Shown: one piece after another, positions 52,965-62,000 of the stretch
Layout of the letters: every line of letters starts with the position of its first letter
Numbering within the stretch: the first letter of the stretch is position 1
Origin: Adiantum capillus-veneris
Taxonomy: Eukaryota; Streptophyta; Polypodiopsida; Polypodiales; Pteridaceae
NCBI GenBank assembly: GCA_014529385.2
Contig: CM043942.1
Coordinates: 36,771,469-36,833,468 of the forward strand
Reading direction: 5' to 3'
Length of the DNA: 62,000 nucleotides
The notes under the pieces: model-generated
Databases searched by the model: none
What the model saw: only the letters and a program-made list of their open reading frames with translations
What the model was told of the DNA's origin: nothing
Made by a program: the position numbers and the translations under genes

Positions 52965-54247
52965 TGTCAGGTGCAGCAGAATGAATATGGTGAAGATCTA
53001 GTTTTACACTTCCACAAAATCCTTTCCTTCTTTCCTTGCGTTAATGAATGCTTTGTGCTTGAATGATTGTTCTTTTTACTTTCCCCTGAAGAGAGGGGTT
53101 AAGAGAATGCAATAGAGATGTGTAGAGGGAGAGAGAGAGAGGGAGAAGAAGAGAGCGACACCCGATGGGGTCCCAACCAACCCTCTCAAGGGCCCCCCAC
53201 ACCGTTACCGATGTGGTATTTGCTTTAGATTGCGTAAATAGAATGTATACACAATGCAGACTCTACTGACTAGATGACGACAATTCACCGCGGTAACTCC
53301 TCAGAAAGAGGCACCTCCGTGGCTGATCTGATGCACCTTGGATCCTTCTCGATGTGGGAATTGCGGATGACCACCACGGGCTGATTTGCACTCCCGATGC
53401 GAGAGGGATGAAGGGCTGAAAACGCAGACCTCAATGAGGCCGACGATGGACAGCAATGGAGCACCCAATTCCGGTGAGGGAAGGGCCGAGGGGAGAGCTA
53501 GATGGGATGCCGAAGGACCGGACCGCATCCAAAGATGGCGAAGCTGCAGATCTCACCCGCGACGGGCTGGAAACTGAAAACACTGGCCTGATTTGGCAGA
53601 ATTCTGCTAGCACTAGGGCCGATGATTGGAATCGCTGGCTAATCTGCTGCGCATGACCAAAACGCTGGCTGCTGTGCAGGGCTGAAAACGCCAGATGGCT
53701 GAATTCTGAAAACGCTACTGCTGGCTGGTCCTTTCATAAGCGCTAAGCAACTCTCTCCAAAACGCTAGCCTGAATTGCTCCCTTTATAGGCTCTCTATGC
53801 ATGGGATAAAGTTATTAAGGTTTAGGTAGGGCAAGTGTCCACCAGATTTCCCAACAATAAATCATTAAAATGATTTATTAGGAAATAAGTCCAGGGGGTC
53901 CAAATCTGGGTGCGAATGTCCCACATCCGCCCACCCCGGAATCCGATTGACGCACGGTCTAGCATTTCGGATTCCTCTAACCTAATACTACATGCTCATC
54001 ATGCCAGATGCCCCCCGTAGTGTAATAACATCTGTCAAAACGCATATACAAACACGAGGGTTCCAAACTAGAAAACCTAATCTAATGGACTTGTCCGGAC
54101 ATGCAGGTCCTGCGAACAGGCTCACAAAATTGCCGTTACTAATCCTCCTAGGATTCTAGACATCCCTATCTAGGAAGAATGGGAAAACTGGCTCTGGAAG
54201 TCGATGAAGTATGTCCACATGGCACACAGAGCCATGTGCACGTGACA
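52965..54247 (-). mobile_element. Solo LTR, family B (B3)
   Basis: TGTCAGGTGCAGCAG...GCACGTGACA with a perfect 5-bp repeat GAATG (52960-52964 and 54248-54252). It aligns along its length with 4852-6102. Contains CTGAAAAC/AACGCTGG motif clusters (53560-53770). Confidence 0.92.
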
Positions 54248-54291
54248 GAATGTTGCAATGTAAAAATGCAACAGAAAATGAAGCTCTAACA

Positions 54292-55390
54292 CCCCCTCTC
54301 AACTCCTGGACAAGGAGCCAATCCAAGGGAGTTGGCATGAAGAGATAATGTTGCCCGGGGAAGAGGTTTGATAACGATATCACCAAGGTTATCTCACACA
54401 GAACAGTACTCAAGATGTATAGTACATAATAGCTATACAACTCTGTTGTCGGTATAAATAGTCGTTTACTATGGAAAATCAATCTCCAAAAGCAACCTTT
54501 GTTACCCATTGAACTCACATGTAGCACAGCAAGCAACACAATACTCCGCCTTTATGGAAGGTAAGGCAATTGTGGGATGCTTCTAATTGCTCCATGAAAT
54601 CACTCTTGAACCAAATGAAAAGATGTAGTCAATCGTCGTCCATCTACGTCTTCTTGATTTCCACCCCAATTGAAATCACTGCATCCTCAAAGAGTAATCT
54701 TGAAGTTTGTACTTTCAACAACATACCATATGTCCATTGACTTTGACTGCTTCAAATACCCCAAGATCCAAAGAGCCTGCTCAAAATGAGTCTAGGTGAG
54801 ATTTTGCATGACTAAATTGAGATGTCCCAACAAGAAAACGATGGCAAATTGGGTGTTCAACAACCAAATAAGAGAATTAACCAACTTTCAAAACTTCCTA
54901 GCATCAGCTACATTTGAGGAGTCATACATGGGCGTCCTCATGTTGGGATTCACCGGAGTAGAGGTCAGCCTACTCTCAATCATACCAAGAGGCTCCCACA
55001 ATTCTAGGACATATAGCAGTGAAGCGATAAAGATGCTACTGTGTTTTCCATATCTCCAATCCCTAAAAATAATGAAGCAAGCCAAGATCTCCACTCCTTG
55101 AAAGTAATGAAGCAAACCAAGATCTATCATCTCCAACTCCTTTGCCAAGATCTCCATCGTACCGCAAATGTGCTAGTCATGGCACCTAGAATAACAAGAT
55201 CATCCACATAGAGGATAACAAGTGTCACCAATCCTCCCTCTCTGAAAAAATATAAATCTGTGTCTGCACAAGAACAATGAAAGGATTGTCGCAAAAAGAA
55301 AGCATCAATCTTCTGATTCCATGCTCAAGGAGCATGGCTTCAAGCCATAGAGAGCGTTTAGCAGCCTACAAACTATAGCAACTCGAAAAA
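54292..55390 (-). pseudogene. Ty1/copia RT and RNase H remnant
   Basis: The minus strand reads, in shifting frames, VCRLLNALYGLKP (about 55370), ILYVDDLVILG with catalytic YVDD at 55199-55210, MEILAKELEMIDLGLLHYF (55157), TPVNPNMRTPMY, then the RNase H tail HLEYCSV..DNLGDIVIKPLPR. It ends GVERGC at a stop right before the polypurine tract (about 54292). Multiple shifts and a deletion are present. The 54253-54291 segment is the start of its 3' LTR, interrupted by B3. Confidence 0.85.
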
Positions 55391-55609
55391 GTACTCATCT
55401 TTGCTTTAGTTAAGGCACACAGACAAAGCTGTGCTACACAGATATGACAGAAAAGATAGCAATCATGAGATTAACGCCGTCTCTTCAAGGAACAAAATGT
55501 CACGTGCACACTTCACTTGCACCACGTGGACATGCTTCTGCTACAGTCTAGCGTCAGTTGTAGTCTAGCGTAGGACCTAGCGTAGCACTTTGTGAGCCTC
55601 CAGCAGGAC
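55391..55609. other. No recognisable feature; A-like LTR fragment possible
   Basis: A TGTCACGTGCAC start (55498) and TAGCGT repeats resemble the plus-oriented A LTR start, but the match is short. Confidence 0.35.
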
Positions 55610-56330
55610 TGTTAGGTGCAGCGAAAGTGAATGTTGAACTTTGCTCAAGATGAGTGCTCCGAACGGTGCTCAAAGGTTCCTTTTACTTACGGAAGGGAGA
55701 GCCTTCCGTTCCTTTAGTGAGAGAGTGCAATGGACATAAACAAAGTGAATAGACACTGTGAATGAAGGTGCATGAGTCTGAGAGATAGAGAGAGAAGAGA
55801 ATACGACACCAGACAAGTTGTCAAACCCTCCTCCAAGGGCCCTTCTCTCGATGGCGAGAGAAGTCTATTCTATTGATTGCACAATCTGGTACAAGATGTT
55901 GATGCAAGTCTGAGTGATGCTATGTCAATGTCGACGGTGAGGACGACTATGATGATGCTAGGGCTGAAAACCGAATGCTTCGAAGACGACGGTGACGACG
56001 ACGACGAACCTCTATTTGCTGTTGTAGTCTTGAATGCTGAAAACAACTGACTCCTAGCTATTCCCAAAACGCTGATCTGATGTTGATAAAACTTAGAATT
56101 GGCTGACTGTATTGCTGAATTTACTTGCTAGAAACGCTGGCCTGATGGGGCTGAAACGCTGCTGCAAAAATGCTGATCTATGGCTGCTGAAATCGCCAAG
56201 TGTAGGGGCTGAAATCGCTGTCTTGAAGGCTTCCAAACGTTGGTCCTACTGCTTGGAAAACGCCAGGTTCTGCTGTCCCAAAAACGCTAGTCTTGGGTGC
56301 TGAACGCCAGGCTTAAGGGGGTTGGTTCCA
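55610..56330 (-). mobile_element. Truncated LTR, family A
   Basis: TGTTAGGTGCAGCGAAAGTG matches the A LTR of the 33-1260 subfamily and continues through a GA tract and AAAACGCTG motifs to about 56330. The last third is missing. Confidence 0.8.
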
Positions 56331-56488
56331 TAGTCACACCGGGTCCGGAGACGGGGACGTGGCAAAACAAGCGACGGGGGACGGGTCAAGGGACGCGTGT
56401 TTAAAAACACTTGTTTTCTACTAGACAACACTAGGAGCACAAGATTGCAAAGAAAAAGTGGGGTTTGCATGGGGTAAGAAAGCGGCGA
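56331..56488. other. Unique GC-rich segment
   Basis: GGTCCGGAGACGGGGACGTGG and CGACGGGGGACGGGTCAAGG (56340-56395) are unlike any other sequence here. No ORF of note. Confidence 0.5.
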
Positions 56489-57722
56489 TGTAAGGTGCAA
56501 CGGAATGAATGTTGTATTTTCTCAAAATTAGTGATCTTTATTGCTCAAGGTTCCTTTTAGTTCTTAGGGAAAGAAAGAGCTTTCCGTCTTATGGAGAGTG
56601 CTATGATCACGAACAAAGTGAGTGGATATTGTGCGTGCAAGTGAATGAGACTGAGAGAAGGAGAGAGAAGAGATACGACACCCGAGAGTTTGTAAAACCC
56701 TCCTCCGAAGGCCCCACTCTCGTCGGCGAGAGTGGTTTACTTTGATTGCACAAAGGTGTACAATGCGTATGCAATGGACTGATGCAATGGGACTATGCCG
56801 ATGACGACGACGGTGATGACGACGACAACTCGATGGCTGAAATCTGTAGTCTTCTATCTGCTGTTTTTCGGGACTGTTCCGGTCGCTGAAAATGACTGTT
56901 TTGGCTGCGATTTTATGGCTGAAAATGGGGGAACATCTGCAACCAACTTGGGGTGGTTCTGCTACTGTGCATGAGGCTGAAAACACTGTGGTCTGAAGTG
57001 GCTTAGGGCTGAAAACACAAAACGCTGGCTGAATCTGTCCTTCACCAAAACGCTAGGCTGATTTGTATCTGCAATCCCAAAACGCTGATGGATCTGATGC
57101 ATGCGAGGCTGATCTGACTCTACAAAGCAAAAACGCTGAAGTGCTTGATGATGCTGGCGTTAGTAGTGGCTGAAAAACGCTGATGGTGATGGGTTCCTGG
57201 CGATGGCAACAATCTGCTAACGCTAGGGTGCTGAGGGCGATGGCGATGACTGCAAATGAGGAAACGCCAAGGTGGGAAATGGCCCGGCGAGGATGAACTC
57301 CAAAAACGCTGGGTGTGCTGGGGAGTACTACTGAGAAGTTGCATGTTGAGCAGGAAGCTCCTGCTGCCTCTTCTGCCAGAAAGTGCTAACTTGGGTTTGC
57401 TTATATATTAACTTAGCAAAATTGCCCTACCTACTTTTGTTGGAAAGTCACTTAAAAATAATAAGTGAAAATAACCAAAAATAGAAAAATAGGCTAAATA
57501 CACTGGAAAATTCCCCTGACTGAATCTGATGGATTCTGAAGGGAATACTGATGATCATGCTATGTGCAACCGGAGGATATGCATCTATGCTAAGTGACTG
57601 GGCATGCACGGTCTACGAATAGACTCACAAAAGTGTCAGATCACTGCTAATCTGAACTGACTGAACCCTGCTGTGGTGTAGCTTGTCCACGGACACATAG
57701 GATTGGGATGTGTCACGTGACA
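56489..57722 (-). repeat. A2 3' LTR
   Basis: Related to the A1 LTRs throughout and clearly older than their mutual split. Carries the AAAACGCTG motif array (about 57010-57320). Confidence 0.87.
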
Positions 57723-58623
57723 TCCCCTCCTTTTCAAAGTGAGGTACTGGTACCGAACTGTATGGCGTCGAGGGAGATCGCCAACAGCATCCGGAATCCT
57801 GGAAGGGACTCTTCGCCGGCCCACTCTGCTGTGTGGGTCGAGCGGTACTTGAACTTCATAAAGGTCTGCGATGCTTGCTTCTTTGGGCCGCGCCGAAAGC
57901 GACTCAAAAGTCTTTTGTGGCTCCTTCAATGCTTCAACTTCGTCTAGAGTCCTGCTTCTTCCGTCTTCAAGAATCTCCATGGCTGAAAATTCCTGAAACA
58001 ATCTCCAACACAAAACCATGAACATACCTATTCCATGTAAAGTGAAGGAAAAAAATCTTGTCTTCTCTAAAGACTGTGCATGCAATGTAGAGGAACAAAT
58101 AGATGGAGTGACAACCCGTTCATCAAACACATGCAAACAATGCGCTCGAATCTTTTCTGGTTGATCGAAATCAATCAACTGTGGCAAATCACAATGGAAA
58201 TGCCCATGCTTGGTGCTCATACTGTCATGTGCTCTTTCGGAAACTGTGTCATGCCAAGGAAGGGACATGGAATGTGACTTCCTGACATACAGACTTTTCA
58301 GCTTTTCACGAACAATCCGCATACATTCGTGCTCATTCATGATAGAAACGTGCTCAACATACAATATGTCATGCCTAGGAAAAGGGATCACATAACGATG
58401 TTGACTAAAATACAGGAAATCTTCACGTATAAAACACTCGAACAATGCATGCGTATCAATCATGCGAACACATAATACTTCCTGTGAGGGTGCTTTTGAC
58501 CAAGGCTCGAGAGCCAAGATCGGTTCTTCGGGATCTAGCAAATCTTCTTGTGGGGGATCTGTGGACCTCGACTCGAAAGCCAAGATCGATTCTTGGTGAT
58601 TGATCGATTCTACAACGAGGTTA
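57636..58623 (-). CDS. Family-A element ORF, second copy (interrupted by C1)
   Basis: The open frame (Met-initiated 58583-57636, 315 residues; open from the C1 junction at 58623) aligns with the A1 protein from the DPPQEDxxDPEE region through HDILYVEHVS to SLDEVEA. It then stays in a different frame from A1: RPKEASIADLYEVQ, and VRYQYLTLKRRG across the polypurine tract into the LTR. Across C1 the frame continues upstream at 61606 (VLVDAFSSEA). The retained frame in two separate copies argues for a real protein, still of unknown function. Confidence 0.55.
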
Positions 58624-59089
58624 TGTCACAGGGCCGGTACCACGTGCCAATAGAAAAGAACAGACTGAACAACTTTAAGCACTTCAAATAACAACTGAAC
58701 TGAAATGGAGAGAGAGACGACACGCGACACGGAGTGGCGAAATTCCACCCCAGAGAGTATTGGCCCCAAACCTTGGCGCCCCTTTTTGTATTTCTTTATA
58801 TTGCATCAACACAGTACAAGCCGGTACTCCAGACTCTGCACCTTCTCCAGGAAGCATGCCAGAGAATGAGCCCTGGCCTCATATTTAAAGACCCTTGGCC
58901 TGAAAAGCAGTTATAGTAAAAAGCCTTTAAAACTCAAAAGCTTCTGGTTCAAAAGCAAAGCCAAAAAGCTGTCAGCGCAATTTACGGAAATCGGTACAGC
59001 CTGCCACATCATCAGCCAGTGCAAAACACGGAAATCTGTACAGCCTGCCACGTCATCATGCCAACGCAATTTTCGGAATTTGTCTGCTG

Positions 59090-59226
59090 CCTTAGGGTTA
59101 GGGTTAGGGTTTCTGGCAGAAATTAGGGTTTGCAGGTTTTAGGGTTAGGGTTTGCAGGTTTTAGGGTTAGGGTTTCCAACATTAGGGTTTCAGCAGTTAG
59201 GGTTTTTGGCAGACATTAGGGTTTAG
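59090..59226 (-). repeat. Telomere-like TTTAGGG run in the C1 3' LTR
   Basis: Repeated TTAGGG/TTTAGGG units (about 14) with GCAGG and CCAACA spacers, as plus-strand TTAGGGTTAGGG. Confidence 0.9.
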
Positions 59227-59422
59227 GCCCCTCGGCCACATCTGTACGTTGACTCCATTCTTTAGGCTTTGACACGTAAGCAATTTGTTACATCTCCCCT
59301 TCTTGAAAGAAAGTAATCGTCCGCGATTACAGCATACCTGCAAAACAACTCAAGTTAGCTCAAAAATTTCCGACAGTCATTCCAAGGGACATTCCGAGGG
59401 ACAATCGGTTTGCTCTTTTTAT

Positions 59423-59512
59423 TAAGGAGTTAGCTTCTCCTTTCTGCTCTTTTGATCAAGGAGTTAGCTGCTCCTATCGGCTGTTTTGATCAAGGAGTTA
59501 GCTTCTCCTTTC
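59423..59512 (-). repeat. C1 AAGGAGTTAGC repeats
   Basis: Three units of about 33 bp, as in C2 and C3. Confidence 0.85.
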
Positions 59513-59725
59513 GTCCAGTTCGGAACTCTTGATATTCCGGCGTAGTAAAATTAGCCATCACACCCAGACCGTACTGATCTTCCTCGGATGTCTTGATGCA
59601 CTAAAATTACATACCCAGGCAATCTCATCCAATTAGGAATATTCAGTGGTTGGCACATCACAATGCAACACAAATGCTTACATATGCATGTTACAAGACA
59701 TGGAAACATAAAGCCGCTGATGAAC

Positions 59726-60145
59726 ACTCCCCCCGCAAATAACCATCAAGGTCCGGGCCATGAGCTGTTCAACAACTCCCTCATCACTCCTCCCGCAAAT
59801 AACCTAAAAAGGTCCGGGCCATGAGATATAGAGGCCTTTTACAACCAAACGCCCCCCAGACCGCAGCCTGCGTCGTTTGGAGGTGCTGAGAGTAACCACT
59901 GCTCAGACTTCTTTATACTCCTCCCGCATAACCATCCAGGTCCGGGCCATGAGTAACAACAACAATACTCCCCCCGTAAATAACCACAAGGGTCCGGGCC
60001 ATGAGTAAAAAAACAGCAGTTTTCAATCATTCAATACTCCCCCCGCAAATAACCACAAGGGTCCGGGCCATGAGTAAAAACAACGCTTTTCAATCATTCA
60101 ATACTCCCCCCGCAAATAACCACAAGGATCCGGGCCATGAGTATG
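59726..60145 (-). repeat. C1 ACTCCCCCCGCAAATAACC array
   Basis: Six units start at 59726, 59786, 59917, 59967, 60036 and 60103. Each has ACTCCxCCCG, then AAATAACC, then GGTCCGGGCCATGAG. The last three are 67-69 bp apart and nearly identical. Confidence 0.9.
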
Positions 60146-61389
60146 AACAAGCATTGTCAAACATCATTTCTCACTTCTCCACCCGAGAGTAAAATCACCA
60201 ATCATTGAAACCAGTATCAAACCAGAGTCAAACAATTCAAATCGGCACCAAAAAGGGTTCAAAACAGATACCATCCATTTCAAACAAATTCCAAACAGGA
60301 TCACCAAACAAGATCAAACAAAACTCAAACTTAAAAAGCAATCTCGACATCAGTCGAGCTCGAAAAGTCGACTGACTTTCCATCCTGGAACCTGCACCAA
60401 AAATTAGGGTTAGGTTTCTTCCATAAGGTCGTAGCCGAGCACAGCATGGTCCATCAGCTCCAGTGTTTCTTTGGCGGCGATGGTAGTCCCAAGATAGCAA
60501 TCGCACTCGGTCTCCAAGTTCATCTGCTCGTGAAGAGACATCTACTGGGAGATGTCGAGAAACTTCAAGTTATAATCTGCTAGGGTTTCCATGGCAAGCA
60601 TTTCAAGATACCCCACTCAAGTACTTGGAGTATGTTGCTTGGTAGCTATAGACATCAACATCTGCATAGCACTGCTTCTAAGAAAAACACTGACTTGAAA
60701 CAAATCTCGATCCTTCTCTTGCAAGTGATCTTAATTGGCTTATGCCCTGTAAGACACTGCGGTGAAGACGGGAGAGCGCCCGATGCGCGATGAAGTAAGG
60801 GTGGGAGTGGCTAATATGTCCAGGTTGGAGGGGCGAAGATATCCTCAAATAAAGCTCTGTCTGCCCTTTTGTGGGACCGATATGCTTTCAGAAAAGCACA
60901 CGCCTGATGCTCTGATACCACTGTCACAGGGCCGGCACCACGTGCCAATAGAAAAGAACAGGCTGAACAACTTTAAGCACTTCAAATAACAACTGAACTG
61001 AAATGGAGAGAGAGACGACACGCGACACGGAGTGGCGGAATTCCACCCCAGAGAGTATTGGCCCCAAACCTTGGCGCCCCTTTCGGTATTTCTTTATATT
61101 GCATCAACACAGTACAAGCCGGTACTCCAAACTCTGCACCTTCTCCAGGAAGCATGCCAGAGAATGAGCCCTGGCCTCATATTTAAAGGCCCTTGGCCTG
61201 AAAAGCAGTTATAGTAAAAAGCCTTTGAAACTCAAAAGCTTCTGGTTCAAAAGCAAAGCCAAAAAGCTGTCAGCGCAATTTACGGAAATCCGTACAGCCT
61301 GCCACGTCATCAGCCAACGCAAAACGTGAAAATCCGTACAGCCTGCCACATCATCATGTCAGCGCAATTTTCGGAATTTGTATGTTGCC

Positions 61390-61545
61390 TTAGAGTTAGG
61401 GTTAGGGTTTTTGAAAGAAATTAGGGTTTGCAGGTTTTAGGGTTAGGGTTTTCAGAATTAGGGTTTGTAGGTTTTAGGGTTAGGGTTTCCAACATTAGGG
61501 TTTCAGCAGTTAGGGTTTTTGGCAGACATTAGGGTTTGGGCCCCT
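61390..61545 (-). repeat. Telomere-like TTTAGGG run in the C1 5' LTR
   Basis: Same as 59090-59226, with an extra unit set. Confidence 0.9.
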
Positions 61546-61605
61546 CGGCCACATATATACGTTGACTCCATTCTTTAGGCTTTGACACGTCAACAGTTTG
61601 TTACA

Positions 61606-62000
61606 AGTTAGCTTCGCTAGAAAAAGCATCAACTAACACATCATCCTTGTGAACAATCACATCATCTTCATGCAATTTATCATGCTTGTGAGAAATCACA
61701 TCTTGATCATGCAAATCATCATGCTTGTCATTGTCATCCAAATCATTATGCAAATCATTACCTTCAAATCATCATGCTTCTCATAATCATGCAAGTTCTG
61801 TGTGTTATGCTGTGGAGAAAAAGAGACTGAGAGAGTCTCCTTATCTCGAATCCTTTCAACCTTGTCCTGCATATTAGCAATGAGAGATGGAGAAGGAGCA
61901 GTGTCCACTCCATGAAAGACAGTAGGAGAATCACCGTCGGCATTGAGAGTGATAGTGTTAGCCGCAAAATTGATGAAAGCATCAGTTTCACGAAACCATC
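61606..62000 (-). CDS. Family-A element ORF, upstream part in A2 (partial)
   Basis: The minus frame from the window edge reads FRETDAFINFAANTITL, then a Ser/His/Asp-rich region (ETLSVSFSPQHNTQNLHDYE). After a shift it reaches HKHDKLHEDDVIVHKDDVLV, which joins the 57636-58623 part across C1. The acidic region parallels A1. The part before it differs from the coiled coil of A1. Confidence 0.5.

Larger units (their letters stand above)
58624..61605 (-). mobile_element. C1: non-autonomous LTR element, family C
   Basis: LTRs 58624-59292 (3') and 60922-61605 (5'); primer site 60909-60921; AAGAAGGGGAGA polypurine tract (minus strand) beside 59293. Flanks GGTTA (58619-58623) and AGTTA (61606-61610) form a target duplication with one mismatch, and the A2 frame joins across them. 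No coding capacity beyond a gag trace. Both LTRs contain telomere-like runs. Confidence 0.92.
56489..62000 (-). mobile_element. A2: non-autonomous LTR element, family A, incomplete at the right edge
   Basis: 3' LTR 56489-57722 (TGTAAGGTGCAACGG...TCACGTGACA), polypurine tract at 57723-57740, then a coding body in the minus direction. The body is interrupted by C1 (58624-61605) and continues to the window edge. The 5' LTR lies outside. Confidence 0.87.

Noticed and set aside
59090-59226. Chromosome-end telomere
   Set aside because: Short, interrupted, inside an LTR, and the same run is present in the other LTR of the same element.
59726-60145. CRISPR-like look of the ACTCCCCCCGCAAATAACC array
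   Set aside because: Units vary in spacing, spacers are repeated rather than unique, no cas genes, and the setting is a plant LTR element.

Overview
The window reads as land-plant nuclear DNA from a large, repeat-choked genome. Evidence: LTR retrotransposons primed by initiator-Met tRNA (TGGTATCAGAGC), a chromodomain-bearing Ty3/gypsy lineage, TTTAGGG-type telomere-like runs, long CT/GA microsatellites, and one host gene whose exons match plant Pumilio homolog 24 (PUF6/Puf-A family). A big-genome non-seed plant such as a fern is my guess, at low confidence. Nothing here looks bacterial or viral, and I see no rRNA or tRNA gene or CRISPR array.

Layout, left to right. (1) 1-6137: an old family-C LTR broken by a solo family-A LTR (33-1260, repeat TTTTG), a 5'-truncated LINE with an intact 1020-residue ORF (1402-4692) and a solo family-B LTR (4852-6102, repeat TTTCC). 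(2) 6138-12207: a second LINE copy split by solo LTR E (6362-7183, repeat GGATG) and by A1 (7255-11982, repeat CTAGG), a non-autonomous LTR element with an unfamiliar ORF. (3) 12208-20334: a scrapyard of an F LTR, a copia gag-protease fragment, an inverted integrase fragment, a second gypsy body with solo LTR H, and the 5' leaders of minus-strand elements F and B. (4) 20335-35119: a B LTR containing a minus-strand gypsy-1 chromovirus (20629-34118, repeat CAATA), which itself contains a plus-strand gypsy-1 copy (21340-27901). (5) 35799-41603: D1, a copia-derived non-autonomous element holding C2 (37719-40542, repeat CGGAC).

(6) 41604-45449: the only host-gene territory. At least eight minus-strand exons of a Pumilio-24-like gene lie at 42041-43851; both ends of the gene are missing from the immediate neighbourhood. 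(7) 45450-51938: plus-strand element I (repeat AAGCA), whose body is replaced by rearranged D pieces and by C3 (47783-50661, repeat CATGC). (8) 51939-55390: GA arrays, solo LTR C4, solo LTR B3 (repeat GAATG) and a minus-strand copia RT/RNase H relic. (9) 55610-62000: an A LTR fragment and element A2, running off the right end and split by C1 (58624-61605).

The elements interact as parasites of parasites. Families A, C and D keep LTRs, primer site and polypurine tract but no polymerase, so they would need enzymes from gypsy- or copia-type relatives. LTRs of gypsy-1, E, H, I and C share one conserved core block. C keeps a trace of a gypsy-type gag, and D ends in the same short C-terminal peptide and polypurine tract as the copia relic. 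Target-site duplications fix the insertion order in most nests. The family-A ORF has no relative I can name and is the strongest candidate for something undescribed.
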